64,000 nucleotides of DNA, from contig WARS01000052.1 of the NCBI GenBank assembly GCA_008933995.1, positions 744,001 to 808,000 of the forward strand, given 5' to 3'. This stretch comes from Datnioides undecimradiatus. Taxonomy: Eukaryota; Chordata; Actinopteri; Lobotiformes; Datnioididae. A model generated the notes under the pieces. That model saw only the letters and a program-made list of their open reading frames with translations, was not told the DNA's origin and did not search any database. Made by a program: the position numbers and the translations under genes. Below, in pieces: positions 1-13,500 of the stretch; the first letter of the stretch is position 1; each line of letters opens with the position of its first letter.

Positions 1-232
1 TAACAACCCTCCTGTCCCACGCAGTGCATAAAACCGCCCCGCGCCGTCGCTGTGCATCCTCGGGCCCTACCCGAGCGTCCCCTGCGGCTGTCCGTCACAT
101 TAAGTGGCATTTACAGTGTCTGGGACAGTAGCTGTCAGAGGCAAGACTGGTGTAGGTGGAGGAGGCTCGGGCTGCCTCGGCAGACTTGACAGTGATGGAT
201 GTGGTCATTTTAGAAGGCTATTCCTGGACTCC

Positions 233-264
<32 letters not shown>

Positions 265-3200
265 CAGCTGATGCTCTGTATTCTGACTGTTCACCTCGAT
301 CTGACTCTATTTATTCTCAGGCAAATAGCCGCGGCCGGGAAAGTAAACAAACACGTTGCCTGATTAGGTTTGGCAGCAGGCGTGTTGTTGCTCAAGGCCG
401 TTTGATTTCCTGAGTTTTCCCTTCATCGCAGAGAGGCCCGAGGAAGTTGATGCGAAGGTTTTTAGGCGTTCACCGGTGGGAGTGCTCCACCGGGAACCAG
501 ATAGGAACGTGAAGGTTATGCGAGTGTACGGGGGGGGGTTAAATGTGTAATAGTTTTGAGTTGTGTATGCAGACGCCTCGGGGAGGCACTGAGTGTACAG
601 ACTGAAAGGCTCATCCACAGCTACTCCTCCAGCCAAGGGAGGAGCTAAATCGCCAAAACAGCTCGCCAGCGCACATGGCGCCATTAATGTAAAGTACAGT
701 CAGTCGCCTCGGGTGGAGCGGGCTGCACAAAATCGTTAGCCCCCAAAGTCCAAATGGCGTTGACAAGCCCGGCGCTGCGGGACGCACTAAAACAGATTTA
801 ATACAGTAGACTGCAAACAGCACGGCCGCACTCCGAAGGTCGTGTATTACAGAGTTTACTCCTGACGCTTGGATGAGCAGCACCAGCTTATCTGTTTATT
901 GATCATGAGATGAAAAGCCACTGCCAACGGTTTTATATTGTAATAAAGCAACAGTGAAGGCTAAAATAAGCCTGAACAGTTTGAAGATGTAGAGTTGTCT
1001 GTTCATTACAACATCGCTCGGCTTGGCTCGAAGGTTTAAAAGCCGAATGCAGCGTATTGTATGAAGTAATGCGTGGATGTACAACATGCGCAGTAGCCCT
1101 GAACGCAGCAGAGCGTAGCTTTGTGCCTCCAAGGTCTCGGTGAAAGTGTGACGGACCCTCTGGCCAGAGAAGAAAACAGCGCGTGCGTTGAGAAGCTCGT
1201 CTGTTTGTGCCACTACAAAGGCGCAGATTGATCCGTGTGTGGCGGCGATCAGCGCCTGCCTGATTTGACCCGTTGTAACCAGCAGTCGGCCTTCTCTCGT
1301 GGCCGTTGTCATGCGGTGCCATGGGAAGCTTATGTTGAAACAAAGTCTGGCTTCCGTGAAGCACTAAGCTGTGGAAACGACCCATAACACCAGCTTATAC
1401 AAACGCTAAAGAGGAAAATTCCATATTGATATAATGGGACCGCTCCGTTAAACCCCATGCTCGACCGGCCCACCAAGTAGCTGCTGAACATAATTTGCAT
1501 TGTAATAAAGACGATGTTGAGGCTGCAGTGCTGCTGCAGAACTGCTCTGCTACAGTGGACTGTGAATCACAGGCTGCAGATGCTTAAGCAGCCGGTGATG
1601 AATGGAATAAATTAATAAAGTTCTTGGTTTTGCGTGGTCGACAGGAAATTTCATAGTGCGCGCACACACTCGCGCGCACACACACACACACACACACACG
1701 CACGAGCCTTGTGTACAGGGCGGCACGGAAAGATTAAAACCATCTCACAGCCGCTCTGGTGATCCGTCCAAATGCTTCCCACTTCCCAGCACCATGGTGG
1801 AAACACATCTGTGCTGGAGATTGATTGGAGGGGTTGTGTGCTGCGCTGCGTAGCTGTTAGTTTGTCAACAGGGCTGGTCTGTACGGCGTGCGTGCGCTGA
1901 CTGAAATCTGCCGGCGTGCAGAGTTTGTGCCTGACGCATCTTTAGGCTCAGAGTTGAGTCTTTCTGATGGCGGCGGCTTCTTTTCCAACCTAACAACAAG
2001 CTGTTCAGCGCCTTTCTCTACAAAATGATATTCTGATAGAAGTAATGAGCACTGGGGCGTGACCCAGCACACATGTAACACAGCTCAGGCTGCACAAGTT
2101 ACATGCCCATAGGTGTAAACTGGGTTAGCAACAAATGACAGATCTCCCCTAAACGCCTCACATGCAGATTTTCAGTGGACACTGTAGTTTACCAAAGTTC
2201 GTAAACGCCTCATGTGCAGGCTTCTGCTGCTCAACTCAGGAAACTGATATATCCTAACTCCAGCAGCTAACTGTCTGATGTGCACGCTAACGCTCAGTGT
2301 TTAAGCAACGTTATTGCTAATCCCACTGCTGGTGGCTAGCAAGGGCCTCTGTTAGCGATCAGTGCTTGTGTTTTGAACAAGGAGCTCGTCTAAGGGCACA
2401 GCAGCCAGTTCACACCGAGGCACGGCACGCTGTTTGTGTGGGGAGTTAATTTTAGTAGGGGCGTCACACACACACACACACACACACACCCACACCCCAG
2501 GGAGTCCATGGCACTGGCAGTTTGGCCGTAGTAGTAAGTCCTGCCCTCATTAATGTGAGCTAACTGTTGGATTTACGATGGCTGCGACGTGGTGAGGCAC
2601 CTTCAGCGTGCTGGGTTTTAACTTCCTGAATTGCCCATAAAGTAATATCACCCCGTTGGTGTTTGGTCTGTTTATGATATGTGCACACACATATCACACA
2701 TTCGGTTTTTCCCCAACCCAGCCCGCGAACCGTCACAGTTGACTTTTAGAGCAGCCCACAAACGAACCCTCGAACTGTGTGAACCGCTGCCTGCACATAG
2801 CAGCTGTGAATAAGCAGCAGCGGCCTGGCGTTGGCAGCTGAGATGAGCTTATTATAGACTTTAATGTAGCGGCTGTACGTCCTCTTCCCTGTCAGCTGTG
2901 TTAGCAGTGATCGTTGCTGTCAGTGCGGTCAGTTACTCCTGATAGTAAAGTGCCACCAGACCAAATGTTTTCCTGCTGTATCACTGTTTAAGCTCTCACA
3001 CACACACACACACACACACACATGCACGCCACTGACTCTCCTTCTGAACCATTCACTCACTCTGCTCACCTTCCCCCAGACACACACCTTCTCTCCCCGC
3101 CTCCCACCCACCGCCGTGTCTCCATCAGCCGCAGGGAAAACAATAAACACACACACACACCTCCTCTCCGGAGAGCTGCTGTACGAGGCCGGCGGCACGC

Positions 3201-4500
3201 TGCCTTGTTGACAGACTGCCTGCCAGTGGCTCGGCGCCCAGCTCCGGGGCCAAGAGGCTCCGCTACTACGACTGACTGACTGGGACGGCTCAGACAAGCA
3301 GCCCGCCAGCAAACCAGTTAGTCAGCCGTCCAGCCTGTCTGCCTTCCTCCAGCCCCCCCCCCCCCCCGCAGGCTTGGCAGCGGCAGGCTCTCGTCACACT
3401 TGTGGCGGGTAGATAAGACCAACTGACTGAGCGTCGGAGACAAAAGCAGTGTCAGGTTTTCCCTCTGTGCTTCTGCTCCAGAGATGATAGTGATTGGATG
3501 TCAGGTTCAGATTTGTCTCCGTATCAGCCCCGGCCCGGCCACTAATCTCTTTATAAATGCATGCGTGGCGTGTAGTCAGGTTCCGCTTGACCCGGCGGGC
3601 CTGTTTGTTCCTGTACGGGCTGTTTTCTCAGAGACTGTCGTGTTGTCTGGATGCCAAATGTTGCTCAACGTGTAACTGGATAATCGTCAGCTTCTTCCCA
3701 CAGCTCAGTTTGCAGGCGTACATTTAGCTTGTGTCTACATGAGTCATCGTGTTACCACCCCCCATCGCGCCGCACGGCAGAGTTTACCTGGCTCGATGTT
3801 ACGCTGCGTGTTGTTGGTCTCACGTGTGAACTGTTGGCGTGAACGAACGGCTTTGGGTCTTCAGTTCACAGGCCGGCGTTTGTTTTCACTGCATCGCAGG
3901 TGAAGTACGAACGGATGGAACCTCCAGCCGATCAGCTTCAGCCGTTTCATTCGTGCCGCAGATCTCACTTAATCATTCAAAGCTGACCGGCCCCACATGC
4001 TGCATCTGTGCAGGTCTGCAGCCGGAGCCGCGCTGGAGTCTTTCATTTTAATCTAACCCATAATGTTTGATTGTTTCCAAATGAACACGCGATGCAAACA
4101 AACAGTCATGATTCCCTGTTTTGATTTGAGTTGTTGTTTTTGTTCTGTGGGTGCTGTGGTGCATCTGTGCTGCAGCATCTTGTTGCTCTTTGACCAGAAT
4201 ACACTGACACAACATGTCTGAAATAAGCTTTTTACTGTTTGTGTTGTTTGAGAGTCCTTTTCTTTAAATGGTGCGAGTCTATCTGAGTAAACCCAGCCTG
4301 TGCACCCTCTCACACCTCTCTATAAACTCTTATTTCCTTCATATTGTTTCTTGCAGCTTTTCATATTACTTTTTCATATTACTTGAGGTTTCAAGTTAAA
4401 TCCCCCCCCGTTGCATTTTAAATTCCAGTTGCCCTTCCACACCGGTGCTGTGAATAGCACCTGTAGCTCAGGCGCCTCACCCCCGTCTCTGTCTCCGCAG
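1..4500 (+). other. epc1: epc1 upstream intron (no exon seen)
   Basis: Non-coding stretch ending in a clear acceptor (tctccgcag) at 4500 that opens the first epc1 exon in the window. I searched for the two N-terminal blocks of EPC1 (the MSKLSFRARA start and the region around VPQMPTGMEKEEES) and found neither, so the first coding exon or exons lie to the left of the window. It holds (GT)n at 233-260, (CA)n at 1677-1699, 2465-2489 and 2997-3022, and a C run near 3351-3367. The small ORFs here look like chance. Confidence 0.7.
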
Positions 4501-7500
4501 GAACACCATCTCCAGCGGGCCATCTCGGCGCAGCAGGTCTACGGCGAGAAGCGGGACAACATGGTCATCCCGGTCCCCGAGGCAGAGAGCAACATCACCT
4601 ACTACGAATCCCTCTACCCTGGGGACTACAAGATGCCAAAGCAGCTAATTCACATACAGCGTAAGTGGGCCTCTCTAATGGTGAATATGTGGTGCGGAAA
4701 GCAGCGGAGATGAGTCTGATGTGGCAGATTAGGGCCCTCGGTTGTTTCATTAGGGCGTAATAGTGTTTCCCTCAATTATGGCGAACGCATCGAGTGACAC
4801 GTGGGGGCTGTTGATCAAAATTAAGTGGCAATTAGCAGAATATTCCACACAATGCAGCGCTTTTCTGTTTGTAAACATCGCTTTAGAGCTGACTGCGTTT
4901 CATCAGCGACATTATACTCCTGCAGAACTCTCATTACCCGAAGAAAAGGTGACCGGCAACGACATTGTGTGAATACAGGTGCTGCGTGTGGCGGCGGAGC
5001 GGCTTATAGAACACAGAGTCTACCCAGCGGCCGACAAGCTTACGGGCATTAACGGGGCCATTCATCCATTTAATGGCATCAGGCATGTTTGTGTGGAGCC
5101 GTTACCCAGTTGTCATATGTTCCTCAAAGTAAATGAGTCCATGTAGTCGAGCTGCGGTGTCCGCGTCACAAGCGTTTGCCGTGATTGTTTCTCGGAGCGA
5201 AGCAATTTGCTGCAACAGAGACGGCGTTATCAGCTGGAAGCTGAAATGACAATTCCTGGTCGGGGAAATGTAGTGCTTGGTGCTGAAACATCGAGAGAAC
5301 CGTAACAAATATTTGTCCGCCTGGTTTGAGGAGGCGCTTTGTTTTGTTTCACGTTACAGAGCGACAGTTGGTGAAGCTCAAAATCTGCAAATCCAGCAAC
5401 GAAACAGGTCTCAGCGCAATAATGTCGAGGTTTAAAATGGGAAAACTCGCCTAAGCCTCGTGTAACTGCTGCGGTGAGCTCGCCGTCGCAGCCATTCAGC
5501 ACCCGTACGCCCCATCTGTCGCGCCCGGTCGCCTTGATAGCAGCGCGACACGAAAGCGATTTGCTTTAATTAAATCTGAGGCGATCGTTTCAGAGACGAG
5601 GCAGCGCACACTTTGCCCCGTGGCTGCCGGTTTGTCGGTACAGTACGAGCCCGGATGAAGCCAGGGTTAATGAAGTTGTGACACACGTGGCTCCGTTATT
5701 GCTCGGAGTTGCCGCTGACTTCCAGCAACAGGGGAGCGAGAGATGATGGGGTCTGACACGACTGTCTGACCAGCCGCTGAGGGCGGAGGCAGTGTGGAAG
5801 TCTTACAGTGAGTTCATAGCTTTTGAATTCGTCTGTCTCTTGAGGAGGGATGTATAGATGTTTAACGTTTCGGTGTGAGTGTGGTCGCTCTGCAGCGTCT
5901 CTGCAGCTCCCTGCATCAGGACGGAGCTCCAGCTGTAATGTTAATGCAAGTGTATTAGAACCTCAGCCAGCAAAGGGCCAGGAATGTTTCTTACTGACAT
6001 TTTACATTTGTTTCCAGATTACTGAGCTTTATATTGACTTTGCTGCTGGAACCGTTGCCACTGCTGCTCCACAGATATTTAGTCATATTAACATATATAG
6101 TACAGCTCCTAACCCACCAGGACCCATCTGTACCCCCCAGTCAGAAATATGCTGTGCTAAGATTAGACCGATGCATGTTTGGCCTGCAGACGTGCTCAGA
6201 GTGCGTTATTTATCCTTCACACACACGTGAATGCAGATGGTATGAAACTGTTAAACTGCGCAGCCGGATGATTTCAGCCGTCCGGAGGGGGGAACATCAC
6301 GCGCGGTTGTGTTTAGCTGGAGCTGGCCCGGCTGTACTCTCAAAGCGCGTCTTTAGTCCAGTTTCCTGTGGGCCAGTCGTGCTGTGTCTGTGATGTTTTC
6401 CACAGAAGGGAACTGCGGCAGCTCTCTGTCAGTTTCCACGTTCGAGGTCGACATTAAGCTGTTGTCTTGGTTCGTTTGGGACGCTACAGTTTGTAATAGT
6501 GCGACTGATTCCTCTTCGCTGTGTCTGTACTCTTCAAATGTGAGCAGCTCTCCCTTGTTGTGGCTGTGTGTCTGCAGGTTTATACTGTGTGGGTCTTGAT
6601 TGTGCAGTAGCTCAACAGTTCGGTCAGTTAGCAGTCGAGCAGTTCATGATATAATTTGATGCTTGGACGTGGTTTATTTTGTAGCCCAGGACAAATCTCT
6701 TTTCACGCGGCAGCACCGTGTCGCTAAGCTCCCCAGTTATTAGCGCTGTGTGGGTGGCGACCTTGCCCTGGCAGCGGGCGCAGCGCACATCTCTTAGTAA
6801 ACGCTCTGGAGGTGTAGCGTGGCATTGACGGTCATTCTGTCTGTATCAGTATCTGACACAACACCTTCAGTCTGAACTCAGCAGCCTTCAGTTGGTGGAT
6901 GTAACTGACCTGTGAACACATGAAGTGCTTTTTGCGCGCTCCGCTGTGAGTCACAGTTCGCAGAAAGTCTGCTTTTTGCAGTTTCACAGTGATTGTCCCG
7001 CAGTAACGTTGAGTGAGCTTGGCTGGAAAGAGGCTAGAGACGGTTTCTGTAATGCTGCACGCAGCGCCTTCAGTCACCGCCGCACCAGTTAAGCTGAACC
7101 CGCTGCAGAGTCAGAGCAGAGAGGTCAGGTTCGCCCCCTCCCCCGGTCACAGACAGCTGAATGGCCTCGTGCAAGTGTGCAAAACAAGTTCCACACATGA
7201 GCACAGTGGCACCAGATGCTCCTCTGAATGGGGAGAACAAGAGAGGGAAGAGGACCTGAAGGAAATACAGTAATAAAATGTGATTTCAACAGAGAAGAGG
7301 TGTGAACGTCTGTTTCTGTTTCTCCCTGCAGCTTTCAGCTTGGACACAGAGCAGCCCGACTACGACCTGGACTCGGACGACGACATGTTTGTCAACAAGC
7401 TGAAAAAGAAGATGGAGATCAGCTTCCTGCAGTTCGAGGAGATGATCGACCGGCTGGAGAAAGGCAGCGGACAGCAGGTCGGCACCCCAACACGCAGCCA

Positions 7501-10500
7501 GCTGTAACCACAGGCCCATGAAGTACCTAACAGACCAGCATGCAATGAGCTTTTGAAAAACCCGCTTTAAACAGTTTGTAGAACATATTAGAAACAAGGC
7601 AGCCTGAGCAAAGGGAGCCAGCCGTAACAGATTCGGCGCCCGTTGCTGCCGTCGGTGCGTCTCGTTTACCCAGGTGTAACTGTGCTCTGTGTCCCGCAGC
7701 TGGTGAGCCTTCCGGAGGCCAAACTGCTGCTGAAGGAGGACGACGAGCTCATCAAGGAGGTCTTCGACTACTGGAGCCGCAAGAGGAAAAACAGCAAGGC
7801 CAACTCTCTCATCCCCACCGTCAAGCAGGAGAAGCGGGACGGCTCCAGCACCAGTGACCCATACGTGGCCTTCCGGCGGCGCACCGAGAAGATGCAAACC
7901 AGGAAGGTGGGTCCTCTTTACACTGTTCTGAGGGCAGTTTGGATGTGACAGTGTTCTTGTTTCGACCCAGCACAAAGAAACTAAACTGCTCTGTCATACG
8001 TTGATGCAGGAACGATTGAGTCACGCTGGGGGAACTTCCTCCTCGCACTCTTTAATTTCACTGTGTCGCCGTCTTTTGTGAAACTCGGCCACGTCAGCTC
8101 CGTCCGGTTTTTGCCGTATTGTGAACGCCGTGCGTGCCGGATTCCCAGAACCTGTCAGTGACGGGGCCGGAGGAATGAGCAGCATGTTGCTTCGCCGAGA
8201 GAACGCTGCAGCTCACAGAGGCGCGGCAGAATGAGTTAAAGAGCAAAGTGTGCTTATAAATCATCCATTTGTCTGCTCAGCAGCTGGAGCGTTCCTGTGA
8301 GGGGATGTTGGTGCAGTGGATCATTGACTTACGGCTCATTTAGAAAGAGAAAGTCCTCCACTGTGGGAACGAAGCATGTCAGACTTCAGATAAAAGAAAC
8401 TCTTGAATAAAGTGGCCACAGACTCTGAGAAACTCTGCGCCCCTGCAGAACAGAGCTTTATTACTTTCGCAGACTGCAGTGGATTATTAGTTTTATTCAA
8501 CATGTCTCTTAAATTGGTGATACAGTCTGCTGAACTCCGTGCAAACTCCATCAAGCTGTGGTTTCCCTTCAGCTCTTTTAAAGGCCGTATGTGCCACCAA
8601 GTGGTCATGTGAAGAACTCGGCCTGGATGCTGACTCTGGTTCTTCAGCAGCCTGTTTGCTTTCATCCCAACAGAAATCAGTGCAGCTGCAAAGTTTAGTT
8701 TGGTCATTTCTTGCCAGGTTTCTAATAAATTAGAGTTTTACCGTGTAAAGTTGAAACTGAGGTTATCGTCTAATCAGAGATTATTTGTTCTATACGTTGC
8801 TTCACGCCGCGTGCTTCCTTCCTCCAACCCTCAGAACCGTAAGAACGACGAGGCGTCCTATGAGAAGATGCTGAAGCTGCGCAGGGATCTGAGCCGAGCC
8901 GTCACCATCCTGGAAATGATCAAGAGGAGGGAGAAGAGCAAGAGGGAGCTGCTGCATCTCACACTGGAGATCTTTGAGAAGAGGTGAGCCCGGCGGCAGA
9001 CAGCAGGGGGATGATGGGAGATCACCTGTGGGGCACTGCGCTGTAAGTTTGGTTCTTCTCTGTCGCAGGAACGCCATGTCAGACTTCGGTGGCGAGGTGA
9101 TGGCGGAGGTGCTGGCTGAGCGGGCGCTGGTGAGGCCGCAGATCATTCCCCTGGTGCCCCTCACCAACCAGTACCGACACCAGGACCACATGGACCTCAA
9201 GGACTACAAGTCCAAGGTGAAGCTCACAGGATCCTCACAGTGAACTGGATTATTTGTACAAATTGTGACACGTTTGCCTCGACAGATCTGAGAACAGCTG
9301 CAGTTTCTCACGAGCTTCAGTCTCACGAGTTTGCTCTCCTTTCCCGCTTTAGCCCGAGAAGACGGAAGTTCCCCGGCAGAAGAGGAAATACGAGAAGAAG
9401 CAGAAGTTGCTGCCTCTCTCGTCGGGCGCCCCCCACCATCCGGGTCCTGTCGTCTTCAACGCCAAGGACCTCAACCAGTACGACTTCCCCAGCTCGGACG
9501 ACGAGCCCTTCTCCCAGGTACGCACCGTGCCGATGGAGCACAGTGGCTCGTTTTGCTTTGCTCGTTCGTCAGTCGGCTGCAGGTGGTCCTTTCTCCACGT
9601 GTCTGTTAGTCTGAGGCAGATCAGATGGTGATGAGTGAAATAAAACTTTTAAAAAGGGATTTAGTCTCCACGTGGAGCTCCACCTCTGCCCTTTTCCTGA
9701 TAAATTCCCTCCCAATTGCGAAACCACTTGAGCCGAGCGGCTGTGAAATGCATTTAAGCTGGAACCTTCAGGTTTTCGGCCTTTAGAACTCCTGCTGCTG
9801 CCTCCGTGACCTCGGGCTGACCTCTGACCTCTGCGTCCACAGCTGCACTCAGGCTCTTCAGAAGCAGAGGAGGAGAACGACCCAGATGGTGCCTACGCCT
9901 TTCGCAGGAAGGCGGGCTGCCAGTACTACGCTGTAAGTACCGCGACGGCATATTAAAGCTTCACTTTGGGCGGCGTAACGTCCCGGCGGGGCTGCCCCGA
10001 GGTTAGAGGTGCTTTTAAATGCAATTATCCGCGTTGAGTTGTTGTATTATAACACACGGTGAAAGGTTTTAGGTGGTTTTCATGGCATTTGGATGTAACA
10101 TGGAGTTGGCTGGATAAAGTTTTACAGTTTTTAGTTCATTTATGTTTTCTACCACGTCACGATGAAGACGGCAGATTGCTTTGTGTTTGTGTATCGATGC
10201 TGTCGACACCTCTACTCCACCGTCGCCTGAGAGTGTTACCTCGTGTCAGTAAACGCTAGACGATGGCAAAGCCTCGGGTGACGTTCAGCTCCCTGTCTGC
10301 TCTCAGGCTCGTCAGGACCGCGTGGGCAGCTGGCCGTGGTGTGGACCCTGGGACGACGGTTTGGCAGAAGCTCGCTTTCGCTACAGTCTCACGACGCTCA
10401 CGGTGCCGCGGCGTTGCCTCGGCATGGCTCGACGACGCGTGGGCCGAGGCGGCAGGTTCGTTGAAATTCAGATTTCCTGATTGGCGCCGGTTGATTTCTC

Positions 10501-13500
10501 TGTTTACGGCACCAGGTGTTATCTAAGCCGTTTGTCTGAGACCTGACCTCTTCTCTCCCCCCGCAGGGTGTTGCTGGACAGGGCGCACACGGACTACGAC
10601 AACATTTTCCACGGACTGGATCCAGAGATGCTCGACCTGCCTCTTCCCCCCTCTCCCCCTCCTCCTCCACCGACTCCTCCTACAACTACTTCACGCTCGC
10701 CGGCCGCCAACAAGTTCGCCAGTACCTCAGAAACAAATACCTCAGACAGAAGCTCCTCCTCCCACCACACCTCTCTGTCCTCCCCCTCTTCCACGGACCT
10801 CAGTCAGATACTGTTGAATATAAAGTCGTGCCGATGGAGGCACTTCAGACCACGGACACTACCACTACACGAGCTGGACAATGCCCACCCATTATTCAGG
10901 AAGCTGAGTCGAGGCCTGAAGCGGCCGGGCTCCGCCTCCACAGCTCGGGGACAGCCCTTCGGCTCCCAGCGCCCGGCGAGGGTTGTCCCCGCGCCCCCAC
11001 CCTTTGCTGGTGAGTTGATCGGTTCAGACACACGCAGCAACACGTGTCTTCTGCCTGTGAGCTTCATTCATCAGCCTCAGTGATTTTAGTTTTAGTAACC
11101 TGGCCCTCACTTCAGAGAGGCGACTTCTACTGTTTGAGCAGCAGAATGAGCGGCTGACTCCTTCCTCGTTGACACATTTCACTTTGTGGTTTCATTCTGC
11201 TGCGTCATGATACCGTGACATCAGAGCCGGATGCACAGTGCTGATTGTACGCTTTGACACTGAAGACAGAAGCCAGACGTCAGCAGGTGTTGGTGGGCTG
11301 TTGTGCAGCGTGAAGGGGCTTCACTCGCCCGTGAGAACAATCAGGATTCACATTGATCCCCAGCTCTTTAGTACCCAGATCGTGGCGATGACGGTTCCTT
11401 AGTCTGCAGTGTTTGATGACAGAACCGGCGCCCGTCCCGTCCTCCAGCTGCCTCCTTTACCTTTTGTTGTTCGTCAGGTGCAGCTGTTGCTTGGCATTCT
11501 GTCTGCGTCACCTCCCACCCCACCCAGTCCACGAGGTGTCAATTAAGACCCGGTTTGATAAACAGATTCATGAGATGCACAGGATTTGTCAGGGTGTGTT
11601 CACACAGTGGAGCGGCGCGCTGAATGCAAACGAAGCGCCACAGGCCCCCGGTGGTATTACTGCGAGGGCAGTGAGCCGCTGGGTGTCTTGATGTTGTTAC
11701 AAGCACTTTACAGGAGCTGAGCATGTTTCTTGATTTGCATGAAAAACAACTGCCTATTGATTTTAATCCAAACAAAACAACCACTGCCACAAAGAAACGG
11801 GAGGAGATATAATGAACGCGCCGTCATTGTCGTGATGCGCAGATGTTTGACGAGAGCAGCCGTAAGAGGTGGGTTGTAATTAATAGGTGCAGTGTTTTGA
11901 TTAAATCAGACAGCGTCAGATTGAACGAGGCGGGCCTGACAGGTGTTCCAGATGGAGGCGGCGCCGGAGTACGAGCCGTGACTTTGAAATGAGGAGTCCT
12001 GGGTCACGTGAGGTGGAGAACTGAAAGGCAGCAAGGAAATCAATGTTGCGCCGAGGCACGAGGCCACGTAGTACCTTGAAATGTGGGGATGGGACCTGAT
12101 GATCAACAGAAAGCCAGTAAAGAAAGATTGAGGCTCTGTTGTTCATGGGACTGATGCAGGGATGCAGATAAGACCCACGGGCGAACTGAAACATGCACAC
12201 AAGAAACCACATTTCAGAATTAGCTTACCTGTGTTGACGCGCAGCTCCTAACGTAACACCGGTGGGTGAGCGATGGCGTCGCAGGAACAGACAGAACACA
12301 CTTCCTTTTCATTTCCAGGCCGCAGGTTTGACGACGACGCTGCTGCTGCGTTCGTCTAGTAGACGGATCGTTTGTTAGCAGGTGCGCAGCAACGCCTCCG
12401 GCCTGATGCTGAGGCGGCAGTTTGAGCCACAGCAGATTCCCCCGGCAACTGATGTCTGAGAGGCTGGTTGTGTTGTCTTCTGTTTCCATGGCAACCGCCT
12501 TATCAGTGAGAGCAGCGCTGGGATGGTTGATGAGGGTGCCGCTGCATTACTGCGTGGATTACAACCAAAACTCTGACAGTGCTGCAGAGGGAAGCAGGGC
12601 CATGTGACGTGGTCTCACAGGATATCATCATCAATTCAAATGTCCTCGTGTGTCCTCGCCGATGTGATTTGGGTGTGAAGTTGAGTTTCAAATGGAGCTG
12701 ATGCCTCTGGGCTGCAGCCGGTGTGACCAGTCTGAGCAATAAGAGCCAGCACTAGCCACGCTGCGTTCAAGGGCCACCTCGAATCACACAACCGCAGCGT
12801 GCAGCGTGATTGGTCTGTCTGGCTCAGCGCTCACACATTTTGTTTGGTGGAGGTGGGATTGTCTGTGTCTTCTCCTTGGTTGTGGGTTTGGTATCTAAAG
12901 CAGTATTGTAACCGTGCAGGTGGCACCATGAATCTGTTTCCAGATGAGTAACCCGCTCCCGTCTCTCTCAGCTTTCACAGCCGAACAGTACCAGCAGCAT
13001 CAGGAGCAGCTGGCCCTGATGCAGAAACAGCAGCTGGAGCAGGTCCAGCAGCAACAGCAAGCCAACAGCACCGCCACTGCAAACAGCACACACGTGAGTG
13101 TCCCACCGCCGCCGCCGCCGCCGCCGCCGCCTCTGGTGCTCTGACGCAGACCGGACGTGGCTTTGATCAGTTCTTTCAGTTTTTCGTGATCGTGTCAGTG
13201 ACTTAGTCGTTTTCGTCTCCCCCCAGCAGGGCCTGGCGAATACTTTGGACCAGGCCAGCGCCCAGTTCGCCGCCTCGGCTCTCATCTCCGCCGACCAACT
13301 GCTGGCTCTTAAAACCAAGGAGGAGCTGGCCCTGGGAGGCGGAGTCAATGGCGTCCTCTCCCCCTCAGGTATGACGGCCGCTCCAAGCGTCCACCAGCTC
13401 AGGCAGTGGAGTAATTAACGAAGACAGCTTTGGAAAACGCTTCGCAGTTATAAACAAAGCGACTTGTTGTCGTTGAGCGCGACCCTGAGCGTAAAGACAA

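Noticed and set aside
7286-7975. 229-residue minus-strand ORF opposite epc1 exons 2-3
   Set aside because: It is the antisense shadow of two strongly conserved epc1 exons and the intron between them.
10594-10794. Gly/Glu-rich minus-strand ORFs opposite the epc1 Pro/Ser expansion
   Set aside because: They are the reverse complement of Pro-, Thr- and Ser-coding repeats of epc1, not a gene.
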